DNA from: Acidobacteriota bacterium
GTDB lineage: Bacteria; Acidobacteriota; Terriglobia; Acidiferrales; UBA7541
Assembly (NCBI GenBank): GCA_003224515.1
Contig: QHZC01000040.1
Location: 1 to 6,909 of the forward strand
DNA length: 6,909 nt
Direction of reading: 5' to 3'
Positions 1 to 5,905 of this stretch are shown piece after piece. The position numbers and the translations under genes are program-made. The first letter of the stretch is position 1; each line of letters opens with the position of its first letter. The notes under the pieces are model-generated. The model did not search any database. It was not told where the DNA came from and worked only from the letters and a program-made list of their open reading frames with translations.

Positions 1-21
1 GACTAGCAAGATTTTCTGCAT
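1..21 (-). CDS. Start of a probable response regulator (partial, cut by the window edge)
   Basis: Only seven codons are visible, reading MQKILLV from an ATG at 21-19. A short basic start followed by ILLV is the usual first beta strand of a receiver (REC) domain, normally followed by the acidic pocket residues, which lie outside the window. Support comes from a strong ribosome binding site (AGGAGA, 29-34) seven bases upstream. The ATG is also only one base after the stop of the hybrid kinase. Known two-component operons often place a response regulator directly after the kinase, so it would be a natural partner of that kinase or of its REC domain. The product class is inferred from very little sequence. 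Another protein with a hydrophobic first strand cannot be excluded. Confidence 0.55.
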
Positions 22-22
22 T

Positions 23-2092
23 CTAGTTTCTCCTAGTCTTGGAAACTCTTCTTCCGGCTGTCTTGCCGTCTGCTTGGCGGTCTGCTTGGCGGTCTGCTAC
101 ATAAGATAAGGGGACCGGATTGTCATCCTTGATAGTGGAAGACCGAGTGACCCGGTGCTTTTCCACAAGAACAGCAAGACGGTCCCGATCGACCGGCTTG
201 ATAAGATAATTGGAGGCCCCCAGGTCCAAGCCCATAGCCTCATTGTCAACGACCGTGACCATAATGACCGGAATCTCCGCCAACTCAGAATCGCTCTTGA
301 GCCTATTCAGAACGGTCCACCCATCGCAGTCAGGCATGACCACGTCGAGGGTTATCAGTAGCGGATGAACTTGCCTGGCAAGGCGAATGCCCTCTTCTCC
401 ATTCGCGGCAGCGACCACGTGGAAATCCATCCTTGTCAGGAAGCGCGACATCAGATCGCGGACCGACGGGTCATCGTCTATCACCAGAATCGTTTCCAAG
501 CCCGTTTTGGTCTCGGCCGGTACCGCTTTGCTGGCACTCTCTGGCTGCGCGGAATCAGCTGTCTCGATGACCACTTGGGCGGGCAGCCGGACCGTAAAAA
601 TGGCGCCCTGGCCAACCTCGCTCTCTACCCAGATGTGCCCCTTCATCAGCTGAACGAAGCGGTGAGTAATGGCCAGTCCCAGACCGGTCCCACCATACTT
701 GCGGGCAATCGAGGCATCTGCCTGGGCAAATTCTTGAAACAAGTTTTCCTTTTGCTTGGCAGAGATGCCAATCCCGTTGTCGCGGACCTGGAATTGAATC
801 CAATCCCGATCCTCGACCTTGATTTGCTCCACATTCACGGAGACGGTACCGTGGTCCGTAAATTTGCAGGCGTTGCTCAGCAGGTTGAACAGGATCTGCC
901 GGACCTTGGTGATATCGGCCCGCATCATGTTCACGTTGTCGGCCAGATGGACGTGAATTGAGTTGTCGTTCTTTGCCGCGGCGGGCTGAAGGGTCGTGAC
1001 CATCTCCTCGATGACCTGTGACACTTCGAAGGTCTCTAAGTGAAGCACCATCTTGCCGGCTTCGATCTTCGAAAGGTCAAGCACATCATTGATCAACGAC
1101 AACAGGTGTTTTCCGGCCGTCTGGATTTTTCGGAGGTCCTGAACATTCTCGATCTTGCCTGAGTCCCGGGTTTCCTCCTCCAGCATTTCGCTATATCCGA
1201 TGATGGCGTTGAGCGGGGTCCGCAACTCGTGGCTCATATTTGCAAGAAATGTACTTTTAGCCCGGTTCGCTTCCTCGGCCGCATGCTTCGCATTGAGCAG
1301 CTCTTCCTGGGTCTGTTTCCGATGGAAGATTTCTTCCTCTAACTCCTGCGTCCTGGTCTTCAATTCACCGTTAGTGCTCTGGAGCGCGGTATCCCGCTGC
1401 TGGATTTCGGACAGCATGGTGTTGAATCCATCGATCAATCTTCCAATTTCGTCTCCATAAGACTTAACAGCTCGAACGGCATAGTTCTTGTTCGCGGAAA
1501 CCATTCTCATGGTGTCTTCTAGGTGCAGAATGGGGTTTGAAATCAATCCTTGAAGCTTCGAAGAGACGAAAAATGCGAACAATCCGGAAACCAATACGAA
1601 AATAATGAGGATACCTGCGTATCGTCTGGCCCTCATGCTCCACTGGCGCATGTCCGACTGCAAAAACAGCGTTCCGACGTGTTCCCCATTCAGGGTCACA
1701 TCGTGGAAGACCTCCAGGTATCCTCCTTCGAAGCGGTAGCCTTTGCCCTGCAAACGGGAAGGAAGGTACGCTGGGAGGGTCGCACTACCTCGAAAATAGT
1801 AGGCAAAGATCTTTCCGTCAGGTCTATATAGGACAGCAGTGACGATGTCTTCTTTGGCGGTGAGCGCTGCCAATGTAGCGGTGGCGGCGGGTTCGTCTTT
1901 AAATTCCATGGCCCCCGCGCTGTTGTATCCGATAATCTCGGCTTGAGTCATCAGATCCTGAGTGAGCAGGTGGCGAAAGGAGACCAGGTCATAAATAAGA
2001 AAGCCAGCCGAGGACAGGATCAGTGCCATGCTACTCGTCAGCATGGTTATCAGCGTGAGTTTCCGCTTGATGGATAGATTCTGAAGAATCAT
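23..2092 (-). CDS. Hybrid sensor histidine kinase with CHASE8-type periplasmic sensor (CHASE8-HAMP-HisKA-HATPase-REC)
   Basis: This 689-residue inner-membrane kinase should autophosphorylate on histidine and pass phosphate to its own C-terminal receiver. Domains in order: membrane segment about 13-34; periplasmic domain about 35-155, containing the IGYNSAGAMEF signature that I associate with CHASE8 sensors such as YfiN; second membrane segment about 158-178; HAMP about 180-232; coiled coil about 234-278. The HisKA domain has the acceptor H288 in NMSHELRTPLN. The ATPase has N407 (N box), DNGIGI at 438-443 and GTGLGL at 468-473. The receiver, about 534-648, has D539-D541, acceptor D583 before MPD, T613 and K632. 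All catalytic residues look intact. No Hpt domain is present, so onward transfer would need a separate protein. The ATG at 2092 has GAGGA at 2100-2104 and overlaps the yfiR-like stop as ATGA. A repetitive basic tail follows the receiver. The kinase class is certain; the CHASE8 assignment is from recalled motif similarity. Confidence 0.95.
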   Translation of the reverse strand: MILQNLSIKRKLTLITMLTSSMALILSSAGFLIYDLVSFRHLLTQDLMTQAEIIGYNSAGAMEFKDEPAATATLAALTAKEDIVTAVLYRPDGKIFAYYFRGSATLPAYLPSRLQGKGYRFEGGYLEVFHDVTLNGEHVGTLFLQSDMRQWSMRARRYAGILIIFVLVSGLFAFFVSSKLQGLISNPILHLEDTMRMVSANKNYAVRAVKSYGDEIGRLIDGFNTMLSEIQQRDTALQSTNGELKTRTQELEEEIFHRKQTQEELLNAKHAAEEANRAKSTFLANMSHELRTPLNAIIGYSEMLEEETRDSGKIENVQDLRKIQTAGKHLLSLINDVLDLSKIEAGKMVLHLETFEVSQVIEEMVTTLQPAAAKNDNSIHVHLADNVNMMRADITKVRQILFNLLSNACKFTDHGTVSVNVEQIKVEDRDWIQFQVRDNGIGISAKQKENLFQEFAQADASIARKYGGTGLGLAITHRFVQLMKGHIWVESEVGQGAIFTVRLPAQVVIETADSAQPESASKAVPAETKTGLETILVIDDDPSVRDLMSRFLTRMDFHVVAAANGEEGIRLARQVHPLLITLDVVMPDCDGWTVLNRLKSDSELAEIPVIMVTVVDNEAMGLDLGASNYLIKPVDRDRLAVLVEKHRVTRSSTIKDDNPVPLSYVADRQADRQADGKTAGRRVSKTRRN
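29..34 (-). promoter_or_regulatory. Shine-Dalgarno site for the partial gene at the left edge
   Basis: AGGAGA on the minus strand lies seven bases before the ATG at 21. It sits inside the last codons of the kinase gene, so translation of the next gene would be coupled to kinase translation. It is the main evidence that the seven-codon fragment at 1-21 is a real gene start. Confidence 0.65.
62..98. repeat. 12-base tandem repeat in the kinase 3' end
   Basis: The 12-base unit CTTGGCGGTCTG (plus strand) occurs exactly at 73-84 and 85-96. A degenerate 11-base copy precedes it at 62-72, and two further matching bases follow at 97-98. On the minus strand it encodes ADRQ-ADRQ-AD near residues 667-676, after the receiver domain. 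Because the unit is a multiple of three, copy-number change would keep the frame. It is probably replication slippage in an unconstrained tail. Confidence 0.75.
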
Positions 2093-2679
2093 CCTGGCTT
2101 CCTCACCTCTACGGCGGGTTGTTGGATGATTCTCGCCAGGGTCAGCAATCTTGAACTGATGGTCAGTTCCGCTAGATGCGCCGCCTCAACATTGATCTCG
2201 AATCGAACTCTGTTGTCTTCCACGGTAAACCGAATTATGCCGCCGCGCTCGGCAAAACCAGGCGTTTCACCGACGGTCAGAATTGGCTGGCCTTTCACAA
2301 TTTGCACCACTTCATCAATGTGCGCTTTTTCCGACCCGCTCACAAACAGGATCTTGCAGTCCCTGAGCTCCTTGACGTCGCTGCCCCATTTCAGCCGTTT
2401 GACGACAAATCCCCGCGCCCCGATTTTCTTATCTTGGACGATTTGATCGATTATCGTTCCGAAGGGATCAGTTCCCAAAATGCCTATCACAATCGGAGAA
2501 TCGGGCTGGGCAAAAGCGCTCGTCGGCCATTCCACAAATTTCGCAAAATTGAAAATGAAGCCGGCCTTGATCAGATATTCCGAGGAATCGGACGAGTCCC
2601 GGGCCTGTGCAAAGGCCTCGGTGGCCCAACTCAGCGAAACACTGAGGGCAACCATCAGAATTCCCAGTCGTCTCAACAT
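2089..2679 (-). CDS. YfiR-like periplasmic protein (DUF4154 family)
   Basis: This is a small secreted protein of the YfiR/DUF4154 family. The first 25 residues from the ATG at 2679 form a typical signal peptide (basic start, hydrophobic core, cleavage near AFAQ). The mature part shows family landmarks: YLIKAGFIFNFAKFVEWP, then IGILGTDPFG, CKILFVSGSE, ILTVGETPGFAERGGIIRF and VRFEINVEAA, ending with SSRLLTLARII. At 196 residues it has normal family length. In Pseudomonas, YfiR binds the periplasmic domain of the cyclase YfiN and keeps it inactive; here the next gene encodes a kinase with that sensor type, so inhibition of the kinase is the likely role (inference). Only one cysteine is present. 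A GTG at 2721 gives a 14-residue longer form and starts 12 bases after the receptor stop; I prefer the ATG because it fits the signal peptide. The stop overlaps the kinase start by four bases. Confidence 0.92.
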   Translation of the reverse strand: MLRRLGILMVALSVSLSWATEAFAQARDSSDSSEYLIKAGFIFNFAKFVEWPTSAFAQPDSPIVIGILGTDPFGTIIDQIVQDKKIGARGFVVKRLKWGSDVKELRDCKILFVSGSEKAHIDEVVQIVKGQPILTVGETPGFAERGGIIRFTVEDNRVRFEINVEAAHLAELTISSRLLTLARIIQQPAVEVRKPG

Positions 2680-2733
2680 CAAATTAACCGTCCACTGGTA
2701 GCGGGCAATCTCAGAGCTCACCCGGCAATCAAC

Positions 2734-3519
2734 CTAAAATTTCACAGTAATACTTCCAAAAATGCTGCGCTTCACCACGGTCGGGGAGGTATTAACGAAA
2801 TCCGGCATGAATTCCAAGTGCCAGTTATTCAGCACATTCTGGCCGCCGACCGACAATTCCAGTTTTGTAACCGGTCGCCAGCCCAAGTGCGCATCCAAAG
2901 AGTAGTAATTGGGCAAGTTCAGGCTGGGAAGGCGGTCCACAAATCGAAGGGTGGTGTCCTGCTCAAAATGCTTGGGCAAGTCGACCGATGACCTCAAATA
3001 CCATTGATGACGAGGGCTTGAGCCGTTCGGATTGTCGGGAGTCGGATCCTGACTGTTTGCGTTTTTGTGGATGTCCATTTGCAGATAGCTATAGGAACCC
3101 ACAAGCCTCCACTTCGGAACTACTTTCCAGTCTGCAAACAGTTCAACGCCGTAAGTTCCACCGCTCATCTTGTTACCTGCGACAAAGGGTATGACGATGT
3201 CAGTCGGAGCGGGACTGCCTTCCGGAAAAGGCGTGCCCGGCTCCGCAGTACGAAGATTTGAGTAATTGTTGTAGAACGTTGCAATGTCGAGCGAAAGGTT
3301 GCTGGTTGCCTGCACTCGGTAACCGAGTTCATACGCGAGGAGGTCCTCTGAGTTGAACTGAGGGCTCCCGAATACTGCCACCACCGCTGGGAATGGCGCG
3401 GGGTTCGAAAGGGTCCCCGGGGGTATAACCGCTGAATTTAGCCTCAGGCCCTCTTCGGTTAGGGCCGGAGTCCGTACCGCGCGTGATACCGCGGTCCAGA
3501 TCGATTGATTTGGAGTGAG
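2734..3519 (-). pseudogene. 3' remnant of the receptor: C-terminal half of the beta barrel
   Basis: About 261 residues of receptor barrel in the frame that ends at 2734. Recognisable parts are IWTAVSRAVRTP, ELGYRVQATSNLSLDIATFYNNYSNL (loop and strand), GVELFADWKVVPKWRLVGSYSYL, HQWYLRSSVDLP, YYSLDAHLGWRPV, LELSVGGQNVLN and the final SITVKF. The same frame stays open upstream to 3876, but there it overlaps the other half out of frame and is not receptor-like. No start signal precedes the remnant, so it is probably translated only if the frame is restored. Confidence 0.75.
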
Positions 3520-4750
3520 GTTCCAGAGATTTGGAACCGAGTGTGATTTGCAGCCGATTGTCAACCAAGCTGATTTCATCCTGAAGGAATGTGCTGAACT
3601 GGTTGAGAGTGACTTGATTAGGCTGTAGAGAAACCGTAAAACTGGGGTCGTTCTTATCACGGATCGAGCGGTAGCCAAGTCCCCATACAAATTGTTGTGA
3701 ATCCCCAGCGTGAAACCCGTGTTGGAAATCGATGTCGAGTATGTTTTGATGGTCTCCGAAAAGAGAATGGTCGGTAATCGTCGTATTGTCGTAGTACATC
3801 TGCAACGACATCGAAGAGCCTTCGGAAGTATGATTCCAACGGCCGAGGAGGTTTCCTCCGCTGTACTTCCCATCATTGGGGAACGTGTTTGAATAGGGAG
3901 GGGATAACGACGCCACTGTGAGAGTCTCGTCGAATCGGCTGCGATAAATATCTCCCTGCAGCGTCAGCGAGTTAGCTCCAGCCGGTGTCCAATCCGCGCG
4001 AAATCCCCCGCGCAAGGCATCCCAGCCGTCGTGAGCAGTCATACCCGATGGGTATGGGTATGCTGAAGGCCCCCAATCGAAATACTTTGTGTAGGCTCGG
4101 TAATGGGTATTGTCGCCCAGTTTGCCGCCATAACGAGCTCCACCAGCGGCCCGCTCCTCGGTTCCGGCTCCGGCCGTCACGATCGCGGACTGGGTGGATT
4201 TGGCCTTTTTGGTGATGACATCGATGACGCCGTCCACGGCGTTGGCTCCCCACAGCGTTGCTCCCGGGCCGCGGATCACTTCGATCCTTTCCACGTCTTC
4301 TAGCATCACATCTTGGACATTCCAATACACACCGGAAAACAGCGGGGTGTAAACACTTCGGCCATCAATCAGAACCAGCAATTTATCGTCGAAACGTCCA
4401 TTGAAGCCACGCGAACCAATGGCCCACTTGTTCTGATCAATCCGAGCCACTTCAAGGCCCGGTGCCAGTCGCAATGCTTCAGGAATGCTGGTCGCTCCCG
4501 AACGCCGTATATCTTCTTGCGTTATCACAAAAATCGCAGCCGCAGCGTCCGCCACTTTTTGCGTGCGCTTGGAGACCGAGGTCACCTGCATATTCATCAG
4601 GTCTTCCATACTCATGGCAGTAACGTCGCGCACGCTTCGTGAAGTCTGGGCTTCCGTGGTAGCGGTAAGGCAAACTGCGAGGAAACTGGCTAAGAGAATG
4701 CGCCCGGCGCCCATCGCCGGGCCGTTCTTGTAGTTGTGATTGAACAGCAT
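3329..4750 (-). CDS. 5' reading frame of the broken receptor: signal peptide, plug and first barrel strands
   Basis: This is the product that would actually be translated from the receptor start, 473 residues. Residues 1-35 are a signal peptide ending TTEAQ. A possible TonB box lies near DVTAM (about residues 42-46). The plug domain spans about 47-183, starting SMEDLMNMQVTSVSKR and including VFITQEDIRRSG-like sequence, RGFNGRFDDK, LIDGRSVYTPLFSGVYW and RIEVIRGPGATLWGANAVDGV. Barrel strands follow to residue 407. Residues 408-473 are frameshifted, rich in proline, glycine and arginine, and unlike a barrel. The ATG at 4750 is chosen because it has a good ribosome binding site and begins the signal peptide. 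The frame is open further upstream to 4903, but that extra part is hydrophilic and unlike a secreted N-terminus. Confidence 0.8.
   Translation of the reverse strand: MLFNHNYKNGPAMGAGRILLASFLAVCLTATTEAQTSRSVRDVTAMSMEDLMNMQVTSVSKRTQKVADAAAAIFVITQEDIRRSGATSIPEALRLAPGLEVARIDQNKWAIGSRGFNGRFDDKLLVLIDGRSVYTPLFSGVYWNVQDVMLEDVERIEVIRGPGATLWGANAVDGVIDVITKKAKSTQSAIVTAGAGTEERAAGGARYGGKLGDNTHYRAYTKYFDWGPSAYPYPSGMTAHDGWDALRGGFRADWTPAGANSLTLQGDIYRSRFDETLTVASLSPPYSNTFPNDGKYSGGNLLGRWNHTSEGSSMSLQMYYDNTTITDHSLFGDHQNILDIDFQHGFHAGDSQQFVWGLGYRSIRDKNDPSFTVSLQPNQVTLNQFSTFLQDEISLVDNRLQITLGSKSLEPHSKSIDLDRGITRGTDSGPNRRGPEAKFSGYTPGDPFEPRAIPSGGGSIREPSVQLRGPPRV
3507..3534. repeat. Short direct repeat at the receptor frameshift
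   Basis: GATTTGG occurs at 3507-3513 and again at 3528-3534, 21 bases apart (CCAAATC on the coding strand). The frame switch falls between or at these copies. Short direct repeats are common substrates for slippage deletions, so this may mark the origin of the lesion; that link is inference. Confidence 0.5.
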
Positions 4751-4758
4751 ATTTGAGT

Positions 4759-4764
4759 TCCCTT
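4759..4764 (-). promoter_or_regulatory. Shine-Dalgarno site that fixes the receptor start
   Basis: AAGGGA on the minus strand lies eight bases before the ATG at 4750. That ATG opens a normal signal peptide, so this start is favoured over the longer in-frame starts at 4873 (ATG) and 4903. Confidence 0.65.
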
Positions 4765-4824
4765 CTATAAAATTGTCAGCAAGACAAGCGCGCGATTCCC
4801 TGCGCTGAACCATCTCGGACAGAC

Positions 4825-4847
4825 GGAACGGGTCCCTTCCTCGTTCC
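4825..4847 (-). other. Small hairpin in the receptor leader
   Basis: GGAACG (4825-4830, plus strand) pairs perfectly with CGTTCC (4842-4847), leaving an 11-base pyrimidine-rich loop on the plus strand (purine-rich on the transcript). It lies about 75 bases before the receptor ATG. A 6-bp stem can occur by chance. No T-run follows, so it is not a terminator. A role in RNA stability or control is possible but unsupported. Confidence 0.3.
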
Positions 4848-5049
4848 AGATGTTGATTCTTACCGTCATTCATGTACACACCCCAGACGAACACTAGCTG
4901 CAATCAGAATTAAGATATTGTTCTAATCCCAAAAGAGGCCCATTTATCTTGCAAGCTCTCAAAGGAGATCCCCACAAACCTCCGCAAGTGATGGCGAGAG
5001 CTACGCCACCAGAATGGTTCGTCGGTCTTTGCGCCGATCTCTGCCGCGA

Positions 5050-5073
5050 GTGAAAATGGTCTTGGTGAAAATG
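5050..5073. repeat. Nine-base direct repeat after the methyltransferase gene
   Basis: GTGAAAATG occurs at 5050-5058 and 5065-5073 with a 15-base period. It lies 13 bases beyond the methyltransferase stop. It could be a protein binding site or a chance duplication; no function can be read from it. Confidence 0.45.
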
Positions 5074-5085
5074 AGAAGTTGGAAC

Positions 5086-5895
5086 TCATGAAGGTTTCTC
5101 TCCCGTTACTGTAAAAACGGTCGAATATGTAAGCGTGTCGGGTCGGCGAAGATATTCGAGGAACCCCCGTGACTGTTCACGGGCTTCGCTTTCACTGCCG
5201 AGCACCCTGGCTAGCTGCGGTCTGGCAATCTCCAGTTTCATCTCCCATTGCCTCAAGATGTCCGGATCGGCCGCGCCAGCAATTAAGTGGTAGCACTCGA
5301 CCTGGACATCGATATTCGTCAGTCCCGCATTCTGCGCCAACCAAAAGAGTTTTCTGCCGACGAACGGGTCAAATCCTGTAGCAGCCAGAGCCGTTACAAC
5401 CTTTTCAAGCGTCCCCTGCATAGCGAGGTCACTCGGGTAGTGCCACAAAAGCTGGCCGTCCAGGTCCTGCAGCAGGACGATGCCTCCGGGCTTCGCGACC
5501 CTCGTCATTTCAGACACGGCCCGTTCCTTTTCCTTCAGGTATTCGAGCAACATGCGGCAGTACACCAGGTCGAAGCTATTGGACGGCAACTCCATCGAGT
5601 GAGCGTCCCCGCAAACGAATTTCACACGCGTATTCTCGCGATTATTCTGCATCGCTTGCTGCAAGCGGTCTCTGCTGATGTCTATGCCCGTTGCCCGAAT
5701 AGAAGAATCCAATTTGCTTACTGCGCGTAGAATGACGCCGGGACCGCATCCCACCGAAAGGACCTCTACGCTCGGGCGGAAACGATGGCTCAGGTACTTT
5801 TGCGCCCAAGCATCGGGATCGACCTTGAGCTCGAGGCGCAATGCCTCGCGGGGATCGTCCATGATGTAGTCTGCCGTTTGAGTGCCTCTAGGCAT
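5086..5895 (-). CDS. Class I SAM-dependent methyltransferase
   Basis: This is a 269-residue soluble enzyme with a Rossmann-type methyltransferase fold. It should transfer the methyl group of S-adenosylmethionine to an unidentified acceptor. Counting from the ATG at 5901, the glycine-rich SAM motif is VLSVGCGPG (47-54), the acidic ribose-binding residue is D74 in GIDIS, the adenine-contacting acidic motif is CGDA (97-100), and the post-motif strand is FDLVYCRMLLEY (110-121). The next strand is RVAKPGGIVLLQD (134-146). A C-terminal region of about 120 residues probably forms the acceptor side and gives no clue to substrate. The upstream gene stops two bases before the first ATG (5901). The AGGA at 5902-5905 touches that ATG but is six bases from the ATG at 5895, so I prefer the latter. 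It forms an apparent two-gene unit with the upstream gene. The fold is clear; small-molecule, quinone or lipid methylation cannot be told apart. Confidence 0.9.
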   Translation of the reverse strand: MPRGTQTADYIMDDPREALRLELKVDPDAWAQKYLSHRFRPSVEVLSVGCGPGVILRAVSKLDSSIRATGIDISRDRLQQAMQNNRENTRVKFVCGDAHSMELPSNSFDLVYCRMLLEYLKEKERAVSEMTRVAKPGGIVLLQDLDGQLLWHYPSDLAMQGTLEKVVTALAATGFDPFVGRKLFWLAQNAGLTNIDVQVECYHLIAGAADPDILRQWEMKLEIARPQLARVLGSESEAREQSRGFLEYLRRPDTLTYSTVFTVTGEKPS

Positions 5896-5901
5896 CGCCA
5901 T

Positions 5902-5905
5902 TCCT
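5902..5905 (-). promoter_or_regulatory. Shine-Dalgarno core that shifts the methyltransferase start by two codons
   Basis: AGGA overlaps the last two bases of the upstream stop codon. It is directly adjacent to the ATG at 5901 but six bases before the ATG at 5895. Normal spacing favours the second ATG. The overlap with the stop suggests translational coupling of the two genes. Confidence 0.5.

Larger units (their letters stand above)
2734..4750 (-). pseudogene. TonB-dependent outer-membrane receptor, broken by a frameshift near 3520-3532
   Basis: The two halves of one receptor lie in different reading frames. The first half (4750 down to K407 at 3532-3530) carries signal peptide, plug and early barrel. 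The second (about 3519 to 2734) carries the remaining barrel and ends in a terminal phenylalanine (SITVKF), as outer-membrane barrels usually do. Both halves read as good receptor sequence: LVDNRLQITLGSK on one side and LTPNQSIWTAVSRAVRTPAL on the other. In related receptors, as I recall them, about 19 residues separate GSK from TPN. Here only 13 bases separate them, so roughly 44 bases appear lost. An intact gene would encode about 680 residues, normal for the family. As written, the protein would stop at 3329 after about 66 out-of-frame residues and could not form a full barrel. A sequencing or assembly fault could look the same. The ligand is unknown. Confidence 0.85.
4751..5085. other. Intergenic region and leader of the receptor operon
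   Basis: These 335 bases separate the methyltransferase stop from the receptor start; both genes point left. The part near 4905-4930 is AT-richer than its surroundings and is the likeliest place for a promoter, but I find no convincing pair of promoter boxes. I see no strong hairpin followed by a T-run after the methyltransferase. I see no motif of the cobalamin, TPP or c-di-GMP riboswitches that I can recall. The contents I can name are a direct repeat (5050-5073), a small hairpin (4825-4847) and the ribosome binding site (4759-4764). Confidence 0.6.

Noticed and set aside
365..961. Open frame of 198 codons on the plus strand
   Set aside because: It is the mirror of the kinase ATPase and receiver coding region. 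Conserved kinase motifs on the minus strand explain the sequence.
2176..2991. Open frame of 271 codons on the plus strand
   Set aside because: It runs antisense across the yfiR-like gene and the end of the receptor gene, both of which have clear family motifs. Its translation shows no recognisable domain.
3540..3876. Upstream part of the second receptor frame, starting at 3876
   Set aside because: It overlaps genuine barrel sequence read in the other frame and its own translation is not receptor-like. Only the part after about 3519 is real.
4771..4790. Hairpin TTGTC-TTGCT-GACAA followed by TTTT on the minus strand, resembling an attenuator
   Set aside because: The stem has only five mostly AT pairs and the T-run is four bases, too weak for a terminator.
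4905..4950. Possible promoter for the receptor operon (TATCTT in an AT-rich patch)
   Set aside because: No acceptable -35 box is found at normal spacing and no sigma-54 pair fits. The match is too weak to call.
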